This document shows, piece after piece, positions 40,391 through 47,897 of a DNA stretch of 64,000 bases. The translations under genes were made by a program, and so were the position numbers. The notes below the pieces were generated by a model, which ran no database searches, had not been told where the DNA came from, and saw only the letters and a program-made list of their open reading frames with translations. The stretch comes from Myxococcales bacterium (GTDB lineage Bacteria; Myxococcota; Polyangia; Nannocystales; Nannocystaceae), in the NCBI GenBank assembly GCA_016793465.1, contig JAEUJW010000020.1, forward strand, positions 1-64,000, given 5' to 3'. How positions within the stretch are numbered: the first letter of the stretch is position 1; the number at the start of each line of letters is the position of its first letter.

Positions 40391-41242
40391 TCAGAGGAAA
40401 AGTCCCTGGGCCCACGAGGCGTCGGCGGGCTTGATCGGGCCCTCGCCGGTCCCCGAGAGGCGGTTGCAGTAGAACTGGGTCACCAGCGCCTCGTCGGCCC
40501 ACGCGGGGCGGCGGAGGCGGGCCTGGGCGAGCGACTGGCCGGCGGCCATCTGCCCCGAGGCCCAGCGCAGCGTGCGGGCCTCGGCGAGGAACGGCTCGTG
40601 CGGGCGCGACTGCAGGGTGACCCCGATCGGCGCGAGGCCCTCGCCGCTCTGAACGGCCTTCAGCATGGTCTTCAGGACCGTGTGAAGGGCGTTCGAGAGG
40701 CGCGCGTGGGCGGCGACGTCGAAGCGTCCGCCGAGGGGCAGGCTGCGCAGCACGGCCGCGAAGACCGAGGGGGCGGTGGCGACGCCCTCGACCTGATACT
40801 CGACGCGCGCCCGCCCGAGCTCGACCGCGGCGGCGTAGCTGACGGGGCCGGCGGGGATGTCGAGCTTCACGTGGCTGTCGAGCGCGTGGATGCGCAGGAC
40901 GACGCGCACGGTCGAGCCCCAGAACGTCTGGCGGACGATCTTGTCGTCGGGCAACGAGTCGCCGGTGAAGCTGGCGAGCACGCCGACGGCGAAGTCGAAG
41001 CAGTCGACGCGGGAGGAGCCGTTGACGTCGAGGTCGACGTACTTGCCGACGCCGACCCTGGCGGCCATGGCCAGCGACATCGAGTAATAGTTATACGAGA
41101 TGCTGGCGTCGGCGGTCGTCTGTGGCCGCGGGATCGGGCGCGCGTCGACCTTCCCGTAGAGCGAGCGCAGGACCTCGAGGTGGCCCTCGCCGTCCAGCTC
41201 CGAGGCGATCGGCATGTAGTTCGGCGTGAATGCGATGGACAT
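40391..41242 (-). CDS. Unknown protein, first of a pair
   Basis: About 283 residues from the ATG at 41242; the frame stays open to 41347, but the extra N-terminus is Arg/Ala-rich and unconvincing. It is a soluble protein with beta-strand-like segments (MSIAFTPNYMPIASE, SYNYYSMSLAMAARVGVG, TVRVVLRIHALDSHVKLDI) and a helical C-terminal third. FAAVLRSLPLGGRFDVAAHA is the best-formed helix pair. No motif matches a family I know. An operon with the downstream gene is implied by a 19-base gap. Confidence 0.58.
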   Translation of the reverse strand: MSIAFTPNYMPIASELDGEGHLEVLRSLYGKVDARPIPRPQTTADASISYNYYSMSLAMAARVGVGKYVDLDVNGSSRVDCFDFAVGVLASFTGDSLPDDKIVRQTFWGSTVRVVLRIHALDSHVKLDIPAGPVSYAAAVELGRARVEYQVEGVATAPSVFAAVLRSLPLGGRFDVAAHARLSNALHTVLKTMLKAVQSGEGLAPIGVTLQSRPHEPFLAEARTLRWASGQMAAGQSLAQARLRRPAWADEALVTQFYCNRLSGTGEGPIKPADASWAQGLFL

Positions 41243-41402
41243 GCCGACCGCCGAAGCAAGGCCCGTGCCGGCGGCGGTGATGAATGCCTGTCGTGATCGC
41301 CGGGCGCGGCGCCTCGTAGCGATTGCCGGCGCCTGCAATCGGTGCATCGACTCGCCGACGCCGCGCGGGTGTGGAGCGGCCGACGAACGCGCGCCGCGGC
41401 GA

Positions 41403-42305
41403 TCAGGCGGACAGGCCGGCGACGAACGCGATGCCGTCCTGCAGGCTGCTGCAGGTGTGGATCCCCGAGAGGTCGACGCCCAGCGTGACGAGGGTCTGGG
41501 CGATCGCGGGGCGGATGCCGGTCAGGACCACGGTCGCGCCGAGCAGGCGGACGGCCTGCGCGGCGCGGATCAGGGCCTCGGCGCCGAACGTGTCGATGCT
41601 GTGCACGCCGGTGATGTCGACGATGGCGAAGCGGGCGCGCCGGGTCGCCACGCCGTCGAGCAGGCCTTGAAGGATCTGGGCCGCGCGCTCGGGGTCGATG
41701 TCGCCGACGAGCGGCAGGGCGATCACGTCGCCGGCGATCGGCACGATCGGCGTCGCCAGCTCGCGCAGGGCGGTGGTCTGGCGGCGCAGGATCTCGTTCT
41801 GGGCCTGGAGCTGGGCCACCAGGCGCTCGCGCTCGTGCTCGGCGGCGTGGCGGGCGGCGGCGGCGGCGTGCTCCTCGGTCGCGTCGAGGATCACGCCCTC
41901 CCAGCGCGTGCTGCCGTCGGCCTCGCGCGTCGGGAAGGAGAACGCGTGCAGCCATTTGACGACCCCGCGCTCGCCGAGGATGATGCGGCCCTCCCAGCGG
42001 AACGGGGTCAGCTCCGCGGCGGAGCGGGCGACGGCGGCCTGGAACCCGGGCAGGTCCTCGGGGTGGATGACCTCGAGGCTGTAGCGGATGTCGGCCAGCA
42101 GCTGCGCCGGGGTCAGGCCGTAGATCTGCTCGCAGCCCTTGCTGACGAAGGTGAAGCGGGCCTCGCCGGTCGCCGACAGCGTCCACTGGTAGAGCATCAC
42201 CGGTACGCAATCGACGATGGCGCGCAGCAGGACGAGCTCACGCTCGGCGTCGGCGAGCCGGAGCGACAGGGCCGCGTTGTCGGTGGGGACGATCGGTTCG
42301 GTCAT
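41403..42305 (-). CDS. PAS-STAS regulator (RsbR-type)
   Basis: 300 residues. A PAS domain (~25-150: LVLLRAIVDCVPVMLYQW, FVSKGCEQIYGLTPAQLL, VIHPEDLPGF, then a PAC-like WLHAFSFPTREADGS) is followed by a coiled linker (~155-185) and a STAS domain (VIALPLVGDIDPERAAQILQ, IVDITGVHSIDTFGAEALI). The RsbR phosphosite context DITGVHSIDT is kept. It is divergent from the bilin operon, sharing the 283-base intergenic region, so a regulatory link is possible but unproven. Confidence 0.82.
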   Translation of the reverse strand: MTEPIVPTDNAALSLRLADAERELVLLRAIVDCVPVMLYQWTLSATGEARFTFVSKGCEQIYGLTPAQLLADIRYSLEVIHPEDLPGFQAAVARSAAELTPFRWEGRIILGERGVVKWLHAFSFPTREADGSTRWEGVILDATEEHAAAAARHAAEHERERLVAQLQAQNEILRRQTTALRELATPIVPIAGDVIALPLVGDIDPERAAQILQGLLDGVATRRARFAIVDITGVHSIDTFGAEALIRAAQAVRLLGATVVLTGIRPAIAQTLVTLGVDLSGIHTCSSLQDGIAFVAGLSA

Positions 42306-42493
42306 CGCAGCCGGCGATCGTGGCTCAGCACGACCCGCGGGGGAAGAGGGTCGCCGGGGCGGGACAGGCGCCGGCGCGGCGCTCGATCCGATGCTCGTGC
42401 TCGACGAGGTCGCGGTCGCCGATCCGGGGGCCAGGCGGTCCCGCGCGTGGACGCCTGCTCCCTCCCGGGATGCTTACCGAGCGTCATGTAGTG

Positions 42494-42521
42494 GGAACTC
42501 CGGCCCGAAGAACAGTTGTGA
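42494..42521 (+). promoter_or_regulatory. Candidate ECF-sigma-type promoter of the bilin operon
   Basis: GGAACT (42494-42499), a 16-base spacer and TTGTGA (42516-42521) resemble a sigmaE-class promoter (GGAACTT-N16-TCTGA). It would start transcription near 42528, about 60 bases before the first gene of the bilin cluster. The stretch 42511-42545 is clearly AT-richer than its surroundings. Confidence 0.35.
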
Positions 42522-42588
42522 GACAAAGTTTGTACGGTGCAGGTCCGAACGGTTGCGCCGATGGCCCGGCCGATGCTAGGGATTCGCC

Positions 42589-43074
42589 ATGAAACGGGTC
42601 ATCATCGCCGGCGCTGATGAACCTGTGGACCTCCGGACAAACCTTCGGCTGGTCGACGCTATTTCGACCTCCGGAACCCATTTGCTGCAGGCCTGCGGCG
42701 GCAAGGGGCTGTGCGCCACCTGTCACGTATATATCCGTGCGGGGGCCGAGCAGCTCTCGCCGGTCACGCCGCGCGAGCGGTCGTCGCTGCGGATGCTCAA
42801 CGAGCGCCGCGACAACTCGCGGCTCGCGTGTCAGGCGAAGGTCGTCGGCGACGGCGTCGAGGTCGCCTTGCCGAGCGGTCGCTATCTGACCGCCTCGACC
42901 GACCTCGAGGCGCTGGTCGGGCGCCGCGCCGACGAACGCATCCTCCACCCGGTCGACGGCCGCGTCCTCATCGAGCCCGGAAAGATCATCACCCGCAGCC
43001 GCATTCGTGAGCTCGCGGCCGTCGACGTCGATCTCGCGGAGGTCAAGTCGCACTCCCTCACGCTCCCCCACTGA
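42589..43074 (+). CDS. 2Fe-2S ferredoxin-like protein of the bilin cluster
   Basis: 161 residues. The plant-type 2Fe-2S ligand set is complete: Cys36, Cys42, Cys45 (ACGGKGLCATC) and Cys81 (RLACQ). A ~75-residue C-terminal extension (ASTDLEALVGRRADERIL, VLIEPGKIITRSRIRELA) is not found in ordinary ferredoxins. It opens the eight-gene bilin operon. Published BBAG clusters include an iron-sulfur protein. Here it is the obvious electron donor for the heme oxygenase and the PcyA-like reductase, both of which normally take electrons from ferredoxin. Cytoplasmic. Confidence 0.88.
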   Translation: MKRVIIAGADEPVDLRTNLRLVDAISTSGTHLLQACGGKGLCATCHVYIRAGAEQLSPVTPRERSSLRMLNERRDNSRLACQAKVVGDGVEVALPSGRYLTASTDLEALVGRRADERILHPVDGRVLIEPGKIITRSRIRELAAVDVDLAEVKSHSLTLPH

Positions 43075-43109
43075 TCACGGCGTCGTCGCCGGATCGCCCG
43101 AATGTCCGT

Positions 43110-43871
43110 ATGGATTCTTTAATTGGCCGCATTCGCAAGCTCTGGAACGACCTGGTGCGCCTGCTCCGGGGCGAGCGACCCGCCCTGGCCGCGCCCCGCG
43201 AGGGCGGTCCGCCCGCGGCGACCCCCGCCACGCCCGCGGCCTCCGTCGCCGCGGCGCATGCGTCGGCGGCACGTGCGGCGGCCTCCGTCGTCGCGGCGCC
43301 CGCGGCCTCCGTCGCCGCGGCGCCCGCGGCCTCCGTCGCCGCGGCGCGTGCGACGACCCCCACCGCGCCCGCGGCGGCTGTCGTCGTCGCCACGCCCGCA
43401 GCGCCTGCGTCCGCAGCGCGTGCGGCGGCCTCCGAGGCCGCGGCGCCGGCGGCCTCCGTCGCCGCGGCGCCCGCGACCGTGGACGTCCCGGCCGCTGCCG
43501 TGTCGGCGGCCGACCTCGCCGCCACGCCCGCGGCCGCGGTCGCCGCCGAGTCCGTGCCGGACCTCGCGCTCGCGTCGATGCGGGCCGCGGTCGCGGCCGC
43601 CGATCCCACAAACGACCCGCATCCGGAGATGTCCCTCGGGACAGGCGCGGCGATCCGTGAGTCGGCGCTGACAGTGACGGTCCGTAGCTTCTTCAGCCAG
43701 GTCGCCGCGTCTGCGCCGGGCGGCCTCGACGTCGACTTCGCGGCCTGGGAGACCGCGAAGGTCGAGCGCTTCTTCCTCGCCCTCCACACCCTGCCCGGCC
43801 GGCGGCGCGGGCCGGCGCTGACCGAGCGCGCCGGCATCGACGACGCGTTCGCCGACTTCCAGTGGGACTGA
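43110..43871 (+). CDS. Ala/Val/Pro-rich linker protein within the bilin operon
   Basis: 253 residues. The N-terminus is a basic amphipathic helix (MDSLIGRIRKLWNDLVRLLR) that could touch a membrane or a partner. Residues ~25-150 are low-complexity Ala/Val/Ser/Pro (APAASVAA repeats). A ~95-residue C-terminal part looks folded (VTVRSFFSQVAASAPGGL, FAAWETAKVERFFLALHTLP) and ends FADFQWD. A helix-linker-domain design suits a scaffold or tether. I know of no family match. A copy of the dispersed TGTCCC palindrome lies inside the gene (43630-43643), reading through as part of EMSLGTGA. Confidence 0.6.
   Translation: MDSLIGRIRKLWNDLVRLLRGERPALAAPREGGPPAATPATPAASVAAAHASAARAAASVVAAPAASVAAAPAASVAAARATTPTAPAAAVVVATPAAPASAARAAASEAAAPAASVAAAPATVDVPAAAVSAADLAATPAAAVAAESVPDLALASMRAAVAAADPTNDPHPEMSLGTGAAIRESALTVTVRSFFSQVAASAPGGLDVDFAAWETAKVERFFLALHTLPGRRRGPALTERAGIDDAFADFQWD
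43630..43643. repeat. Copy 2 of dispersed palindrome, inside a coding region
   Basis: TGTCCCTCGGGACA, identical to the copy at 13980-13993. Confidence 0.6.
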
Positions 43872-43890
43872 CCCGCACGAGACAACGACC

Positions 43891-44391
43891 ATGAACAACG
43901 AGATCCAAGCCATGCTGACGGCCTGCGAGGGCCGCTATCCGACCCGCGCGGAGCAGGCGATGCTGCGCGAGTGGGCCTCCCGGCTCGACGCGCGCCTGGC
44001 CGCGCTCGAGGAGATCCGCGCCCGCGAGGACGCGATCGTCGGCGCGACCGTCGACGACGTGCTGCGCCGCTACCCGGAGCTCGAGAAGCGGGTCAAGAAC
44101 GCCCGCCAGTGCTGCGTGCGCGACGAGACCCTGGTGCTCCGCTACTGCGCGCTCGCGCTGGTGCGGAGCGACCCGCGCTGGCTCGAGGACTCGCTGCTGA
44201 CCTGGATGTCGACGATCCTGCGCGGCGTCGGCTTCGCCGGCCCGTTCATCGCCGACGCCTACCAGACGATGACCCGCACCGCCGCCCGCGAGCTCTCGCC
44301 GTCGACGATGGAGCTGCTGCGGCCCTACCTCGAGCAGTGCGTCGCGACCCTCGCCGGCAAGCGCGAGGCCGCCGGAGGCGCGCCGACATGA
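43891..44391 (+). CDS. Phycobiliprotein-like globin (bilin-biosynthesis-associated globin, BBAG type)
   Basis: 166 residues, about the size of an allophycocyanin subunit. The helical pattern matches the phycobilisome globin fold. At residues 74-85 the stretch CCVRDETLVLRY aligns with the phycobiliprotein helix around Cys84 (A-C-I-R-D-x-x-Y-Y-L-R-Y), so the bilin-attachment Cys (Cys75, with Cys74 beside it), Arg77 and Asp78 are all present. Downstream, SDPRWLEDSLLTWMSTILRG corresponds to the AGD-ld...l-G-l..-Y segment. No photosynthesis gene is near, and the surrounding heme oxygenase, bilin reductase, 2Fe-2S and V4R genes match published BBAG clusters. It probably binds the bilin made by its neighbours. 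It overlaps the next gene by 4 bases. Confidence 0.83.
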   Translation: MNNEIQAMLTACEGRYPTRAEQAMLREWASRLDARLAALEEIRAREDAIVGATVDDVLRRYPELEKRVKNARQCCVRDETLVLRYCALALVRSDPRWLEDSLLTWMSTILRGVGFAGPFIADAYQTMTRTAARELSPSTMELLRPYLEQCVATLAGKREAAGGAPT

Positions 44392-45020
44392 GCGACCAGC
44401 GATCGCTGCAGTACTTCCGCCGCCCCGACTTCCCGCGCCTCGACGTCCAGGCCGGCGTGCTGCGCAGCCGCGGCGGCACGCGGTTCGTCGCGGTCACCGA
44501 GGACTTCCTGCGCGGGTTCGTGGCCGCCTGCGAGCACGAGGCCGGGCCCGCGGCGGCGCTGGTGCTGCGCCGCTGCGGCGAGTTCTTCGGCGCCCGCCTG
44601 GCCCGCCGCTTCGAGGCCGAGCTGGGGCAGTTCGCCGGGCAGTCGCTGCGCGACCGCACGATGGCCGAGTTCGACGAGCTGCTGCGCGACCTGTGGCGCG
44701 GCTGCGGCTACGGCGACCTGCAGGTCGACTGGACCCGCGGCGCGCGCGGCTTCCTGGCGATCCGCCTGGTCGACAGCCCGCTGCAGGACATCGGCCCGAG
44801 CGGGCACGTCGGCGACGACATCTTCTGCGGCCTGCTCGCCGGGTTCTTCAATGAGTTCTGCGACGCCGACGTCCGCTGCGTGCAGACCGGCGACGCCCGC
44901 CTCGGCGACCGCGACGGCACGACCTTCATCGTCGCCCCCTTCGAGATCGCCAAGCGCGTCGAGGGCATGCGCGCCAACAAGGTCCGCCACAGCGAGATCG
45001 TCGAGACCATCGACGCCTGA
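44388..45020 (+). CDS. V4R-domain protein 1 of the bilin cluster
   Basis: 210 residues, cytoplasmic. It has the V4R (4-vinyl-reductase/bacteriochlorophyll J-type) architecture: VTEDFLRGFVAACEHEAG, LRRCGEFFGARLA, then a second half GLLAGFFNEFCDADVRCVQT and GDRDGTTFIVAPFEIAKRV. V4R domains bind small hydrophobic ligands, and relatives act in tetrapyrrole metabolism. Published BBAG clusters contain two V4R proteins, as here. Several V4R cysteines expected near the C-terminus (as in the paralogue's EEFCKF) are replaced (GTTFIV), so the two may not be equivalent. Starts in a 4-base overlap with the globin gene. Confidence 0.78.
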   Translation: MSDQRSLQYFRRPDFPRLDVQAGVLRSRGGTRFVAVTEDFLRGFVAACEHEAGPAAALVLRRCGEFFGARLARRFEAELGQFAGQSLRDRTMAEFDELLRDLWRGCGYGDLQVDWTRGARGFLAIRLVDSPLQDIGPSGHVGDDIFCGLLAGFFNEFCDADVRCVQTGDARLGDRDGTTFIVAPFEIAKRVEGMRANKVRHSEIVETIDA

Positions 45021-45027
45021 CGTCGCC

Positions 45028-46485
45028 ATGGACCCCGTCCCCGAGTCCGTGCTCGACCGCTACTCCGTCGGCAACCGCCTCGCCGCCGGCGCCGCCGGCA
45101 CCGTCGTCGCCGCCGTCGACACGACCACCGGCGAGCCCGTGGTCGTCAAGTTCTTCGACGGCGCCGACGACAACTTCACCGCCTGGGTCGCCGAGGTCCG
45201 TCTCGCCATGCGCCTGCGCCACGCCAACATCCCGCGCTGCCTCGACGCCGGCCACGACGCCGGCTGGGGGCTGTCCGTCCTCGTGTTCGAGCGCGCGGCC
45301 GGCGGCTCGCTGCGCCGCGCCCTCGCCTCGGGCCGCCGCTTCGCCGCCGACGAGACCCGCCGCGTGCTCGCCGACGTCGCCGCGGCCCTCGCCCACGCGC
45401 ACGGCCACGGCGTGATCCACCGCGACGTCAAGCCGGAGAACATCCTCTCGCGGACCGCCCTCGGCGAGCCGCCGTGGCTGCTGACCGACTTCGGCGCCGG
45501 CCGGTTCTTGCCCCGCGGCGCCGTCGCCCGCGCGCCCGCGGGGTCGTTCGCGTACATGGCCCCGGAGGTGATGCTCGGCGGGGCCACCGCGGAGAGCGAC
45601 CAGTACTCGCTCGGTGTGGTCGGCGCCGAGCTGTGGGGCGGGGCGGCGCTCGACCGCCGCGCGCGCTCGCAGTTCCGCCTGGACCACGTCGACGGCGACG
45701 CGCTCGCCCGGGCGATCGTCCGCCTCCTCGACCCCGACCCGGCCCGCCGCTTCCCGACCGTCGAGGCGGCCGGCCTCGCGCTCGCCGGCGCGGGCCGCTT
45801 CGACGTCACCGCGATCCGCGACGGCAGCACGTTCATGCTCGTCGACGACGCCGTGTTCGTCCGCCGCCCCGACGACCCGGCGCTCGCGCAGGTCGGCCAC
45901 GTCGCCGGCGCGCGGCGCTTCGTCAACGCCTGGGGCGACGCCCACGCGATCGTGCTCGCCGACCGGCTCGTCGCCTTCGACCCCTACGGCCGCACCCTCG
46001 GCCCCGCGCCCGACGCCCCGGTGTTCGTCGCCGAGGCCAGGCCCCACGCCGCCTGGACCCTCGAGCCCGCCGGCGTGGCGCTGCGCGCGGCCCACCGCGC
46101 GGTCACCCGCGTCGACGCCGCGCTGCCCGCCGACTGGCGCGCCGGCGGCCGCCCGCTCGGCGTCGGCGTCGGCCCCGGCCGCGCGCTGCTCGGCGTGCGC
46201 GGCAGCGCCGTGGTCGCCGTCGCGTCGGTCGCCGACGGCGCGCCGCGCCTGACCCTCGAGGGCCTGCCCGGCCCGCTCCACGACGTGCGCCGCGTCGGCG
46301 GCCACGCCGTGATCCTCTGCGGCGACGCCGACCGCGGCGCCGCGCTCGCGCTCGACGCCGGCCTGCGGCTGCTCGCCGCCGTCGAGCGCCCGGTCGACAC
46401 CCTGCGGGTCGACCTCATCCGCGACACCCCGAGCGTGACGACGCTGGCGCCCGACCTCGTGCGCGTCGTCGAGGAGAAGCCGTGA
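45028..46485 (+). CDS. Soluble Ser/Thr protein kinase with beta-rich C-terminus in the bilin operon
   Basis: 485 residues. The kinase domain (about 10-260) has a Gly-rich loop (NRLAAGAAGTVV), the VVVKFF lysine, HRDVKPEN catalytic loop, TDFGAG, and APE motif SFAYMAPEV, so it should be active. No membrane helix is present, unlike the kinase at 7104. Residues ~265-485 are a run of short beta repeats (AIVLADRLVAFDPYGRTLG, RALLGVRGSAVVAVASVADG) consistent with a propeller-like sensor. It sits seven bases after V4R 1 and overlaps the reductase gene by GTGA. A kinase is not part of the published core set that I recall, so it may couple bilin status to phosphorylation (inference). Confidence 0.85.
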   Translation: MDPVPESVLDRYSVGNRLAAGAAGTVVAAVDTTTGEPVVVKFFDGADDNFTAWVAEVRLAMRLRHANIPRCLDAGHDAGWGLSVLVFERAAGGSLRRALASGRRFAADETRRVLADVAAALAHAHGHGVIHRDVKPENILSRTALGEPPWLLTDFGAGRFLPRGAVARAPAGSFAYMAPEVMLGGATAESDQYSLGVVGAELWGGAALDRRARSQFRLDHVDGDALARAIVRLLDPDPARRFPTVEAAGLALAGAGRFDVTAIRDGSTFMLVDDAVFVRRPDDPALAQVGHVAGARRFVNAWGDAHAIVLADRLVAFDPYGRTLGPAPDAPVFVAEARPHAAWTLEPAGVALRAAHRAVTRVDAALPADWRAGGRPLGVGVGPGRALLGVRGSAVVAVASVADGAPRLTLEGLPGPLHDVRRVGGHAVILCGDADRGAALALDAGLRLLAAVERPVDTLRVDLIRDTPSVTTLAPDLVRVVEEKP

Positions 46486-47189
46486 CCGCCGACGACCCGA
46501 GCATCGACCAGGGCCTCCGCGGCGCGCGCGAGGCCGCCGAGGCGCTCGCCGCGGCGCTCGACCTGGCGCCCCAGGACGTGCCCGCCGAGCTGCGCCGCCT
46601 GCCCGGCGACCTGCGCGGCGCGCCGATCGCCCTGCACACCCGCCGGTTCGCCGGCCCCCGCTGGGCCCTGACCCTCGCCGAGATCACCGCCGCCGACGGC
46701 GCGCTGATCGCCTTCACCGCCATCGGCCTGCCCGCCGGCGCGCCAGCGCCGATCCTCGGCGTCGACCTCGTCGCCGTGCAGGGCGCGCTCAGCCTCGTCG
46801 CCGTCGACCTCGCGCCGACCGACGACGCGGCCTGGTCCGCCGCCGAGCCGGCGCTCGTGCGACTCCACCAGGCGACCGCCGAGCTGGTGGTCCCGCGCCG
46901 CCGCCCCGAGTTCGCCGACGAGGTGTTCTCGCCGCGGGCCCTCATCGCCGGCGCCCGCCGCGGGCATGAGGCCGCCGCGCTGGCGGCCGTGGCCGCGTTC
47001 CTCCGCGAGGTCGCGCCGATCGTCGCGGCCGCCACCGCGACGCCGACCGTGCACCACGCGGCCGACGAGCGCCGCCGCCGCTGGTGCCTCGCCGAGCGCC
47101 GCAACCGCCGCGAGCACGACGCGCTCGCGCGCATGTTCGGCGCCGGACCGGCGTCGTCCTACAGCGAGTTCCTGTTCCCGTCCCTGTGA
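46482..47189 (+). CDS. PcyA-like ferredoxin-dependent bilin reductase (pre-PcyA type)
   Basis: 235 residues from a GTG. Residues ~90-112 (PILGVDLVAVQ, then VAVDLAP) match the PcyA family segment P-x-F-G-x-D-L-V-x-x-x-G ... A-D-L-S-P, placing Asp95 where the catalytic Asp105 of PcyA lies. The C-terminus (RRRWCLAERRNRREHDALAR, then MFGAGPASSYSEFLF) matches the family's Q-x-x-N-D-K-T-R-x-x-L-x-x-x-F-G ... Y-x-x-x-L-F tail. The usual PcyA His88 has no obvious equivalent (LIAFTAI), consistent with a divergent ancestor-like enzyme whose product may not be phycocyanobilin. Expected reaction: ferredoxin-driven reduction of biliverdin from the heme oxygenase two genes downstream. Confidence 0.75.
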   Translation: MTADDPSIDQGLRGAREAAEALAAALDLAPQDVPAELRRLPGDLRGAPIALHTRRFAGPRWALTLAEITAADGALIAFTAIGLPAGAPAPILGVDLVAVQGALSLVAVDLAPTDDAAWSAAEPALVRLHQATAELVVPRRRPEFADEVFSPRALIAGARRGHEAAALAAVAAFLREVAPIVAAATATPTVHHAADERRRRWCLAERRNRREHDALARMFGAGPASSYSEFLFPSL

Positions 47190-47226
47190 TCCACCGATGT
47201 CACCCACGCCCCCAGGAGGTCCGAGC

Positions 47227-47892
47227 ATGTCCACGGGTACACCCGCCCTGCCGACGGTCGAGGTCGCCGGCCAGTCCGTCGAGCTCCACAACTACTACGA
47301 GCCGCGCAAGTTCCTCCGCCGCACCCAGGAGGGCCGCATCCTCGACACCTACAACCAGCGCTGCATGCTCGTCAGCGAGGACTTCATCGTCGGCTTCCAG
47401 AGCGCGCTCGAGGAGGAGGTCGGCGACGCCGCCGGCGACATCATGTACCGCTGCGGCTTCGAGTGGGGCCGCCGCGACATCGACCGGTTCGTCGCCCGCT
47501 TCCCCGAGGAGTTCGGGCGCCCGCTGTCCGACTTCCGCTTCGGCCAGCTGCTCGAGACGTGGTGGTGGCCGCTGCAGGTCACCGGCTGGGGCGCGTGGCG
47601 CTACGACCTGCAGCACCGCAAGGAGGGCCTGATCTTCGTCGACCTCCACGACTCCGCGGTCGCGCGCAGCGTCGGCAACATCGGCAAGGTGGTCTGCCAC
47701 TACTACGCCGGCATGTTCGCGGCCGTGTTCTCGCGCCTGGCCCAGCGCGAGCTCAGCTCGATCGAGATCCAGTGCTACTCGATGGGCGAGGAGTTCTGCA
47801 AGTTCCTGATCGGCTCGGCGAAGCGGATCCAGGCGGCCCAGTTCTGGGTCGCCGAGGGCGCCCGCGCCAGCGAGATCATCAGCCGCCTGTGA
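47227..47892 (+). CDS. V4R-domain protein 2 of the bilin cluster
   Basis: 221 residues with an excellent AGGAGGT ribosome site. V4R pattern: LVSEDFIVGFQSALEEEVGD, IMYRCGFEWGRRDIDRFV, then CHYYAGMFAAVFSRLAQREL and IEIQCYSMGEEFCKFLIGSA. Three cysteines (YRCG, IQCY, EFCKF) are kept that differ in V4R 1, possibly for metal or ligand binding. The WWWPLQVTGWGAWRYDLQ stretch is strikingly aromatic and could stack on a bilin or porphyrin. Between the reductase (37-base gap) and the heme oxygenase (5-base gap). Confidence 0.83.
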   Translation: MSTGTPALPTVEVAGQSVELHNYYEPRKFLRRTQEGRILDTYNQRCMLVSEDFIVGFQSALEEEVGDAAGDIMYRCGFEWGRRDIDRFVARFPEEFGRPLSDFRFGQLLETWWWPLQVTGWGAWRYDLQHRKEGLIFVDLHDSAVARSVGNIGKVVCHYYAGMFAAVFSRLAQRELSSIEIQCYSMGEEFCKFLIGSAKRIQAAQFWVAEGARASEIISRL

Positions 47893-47897
47893 GCCCC

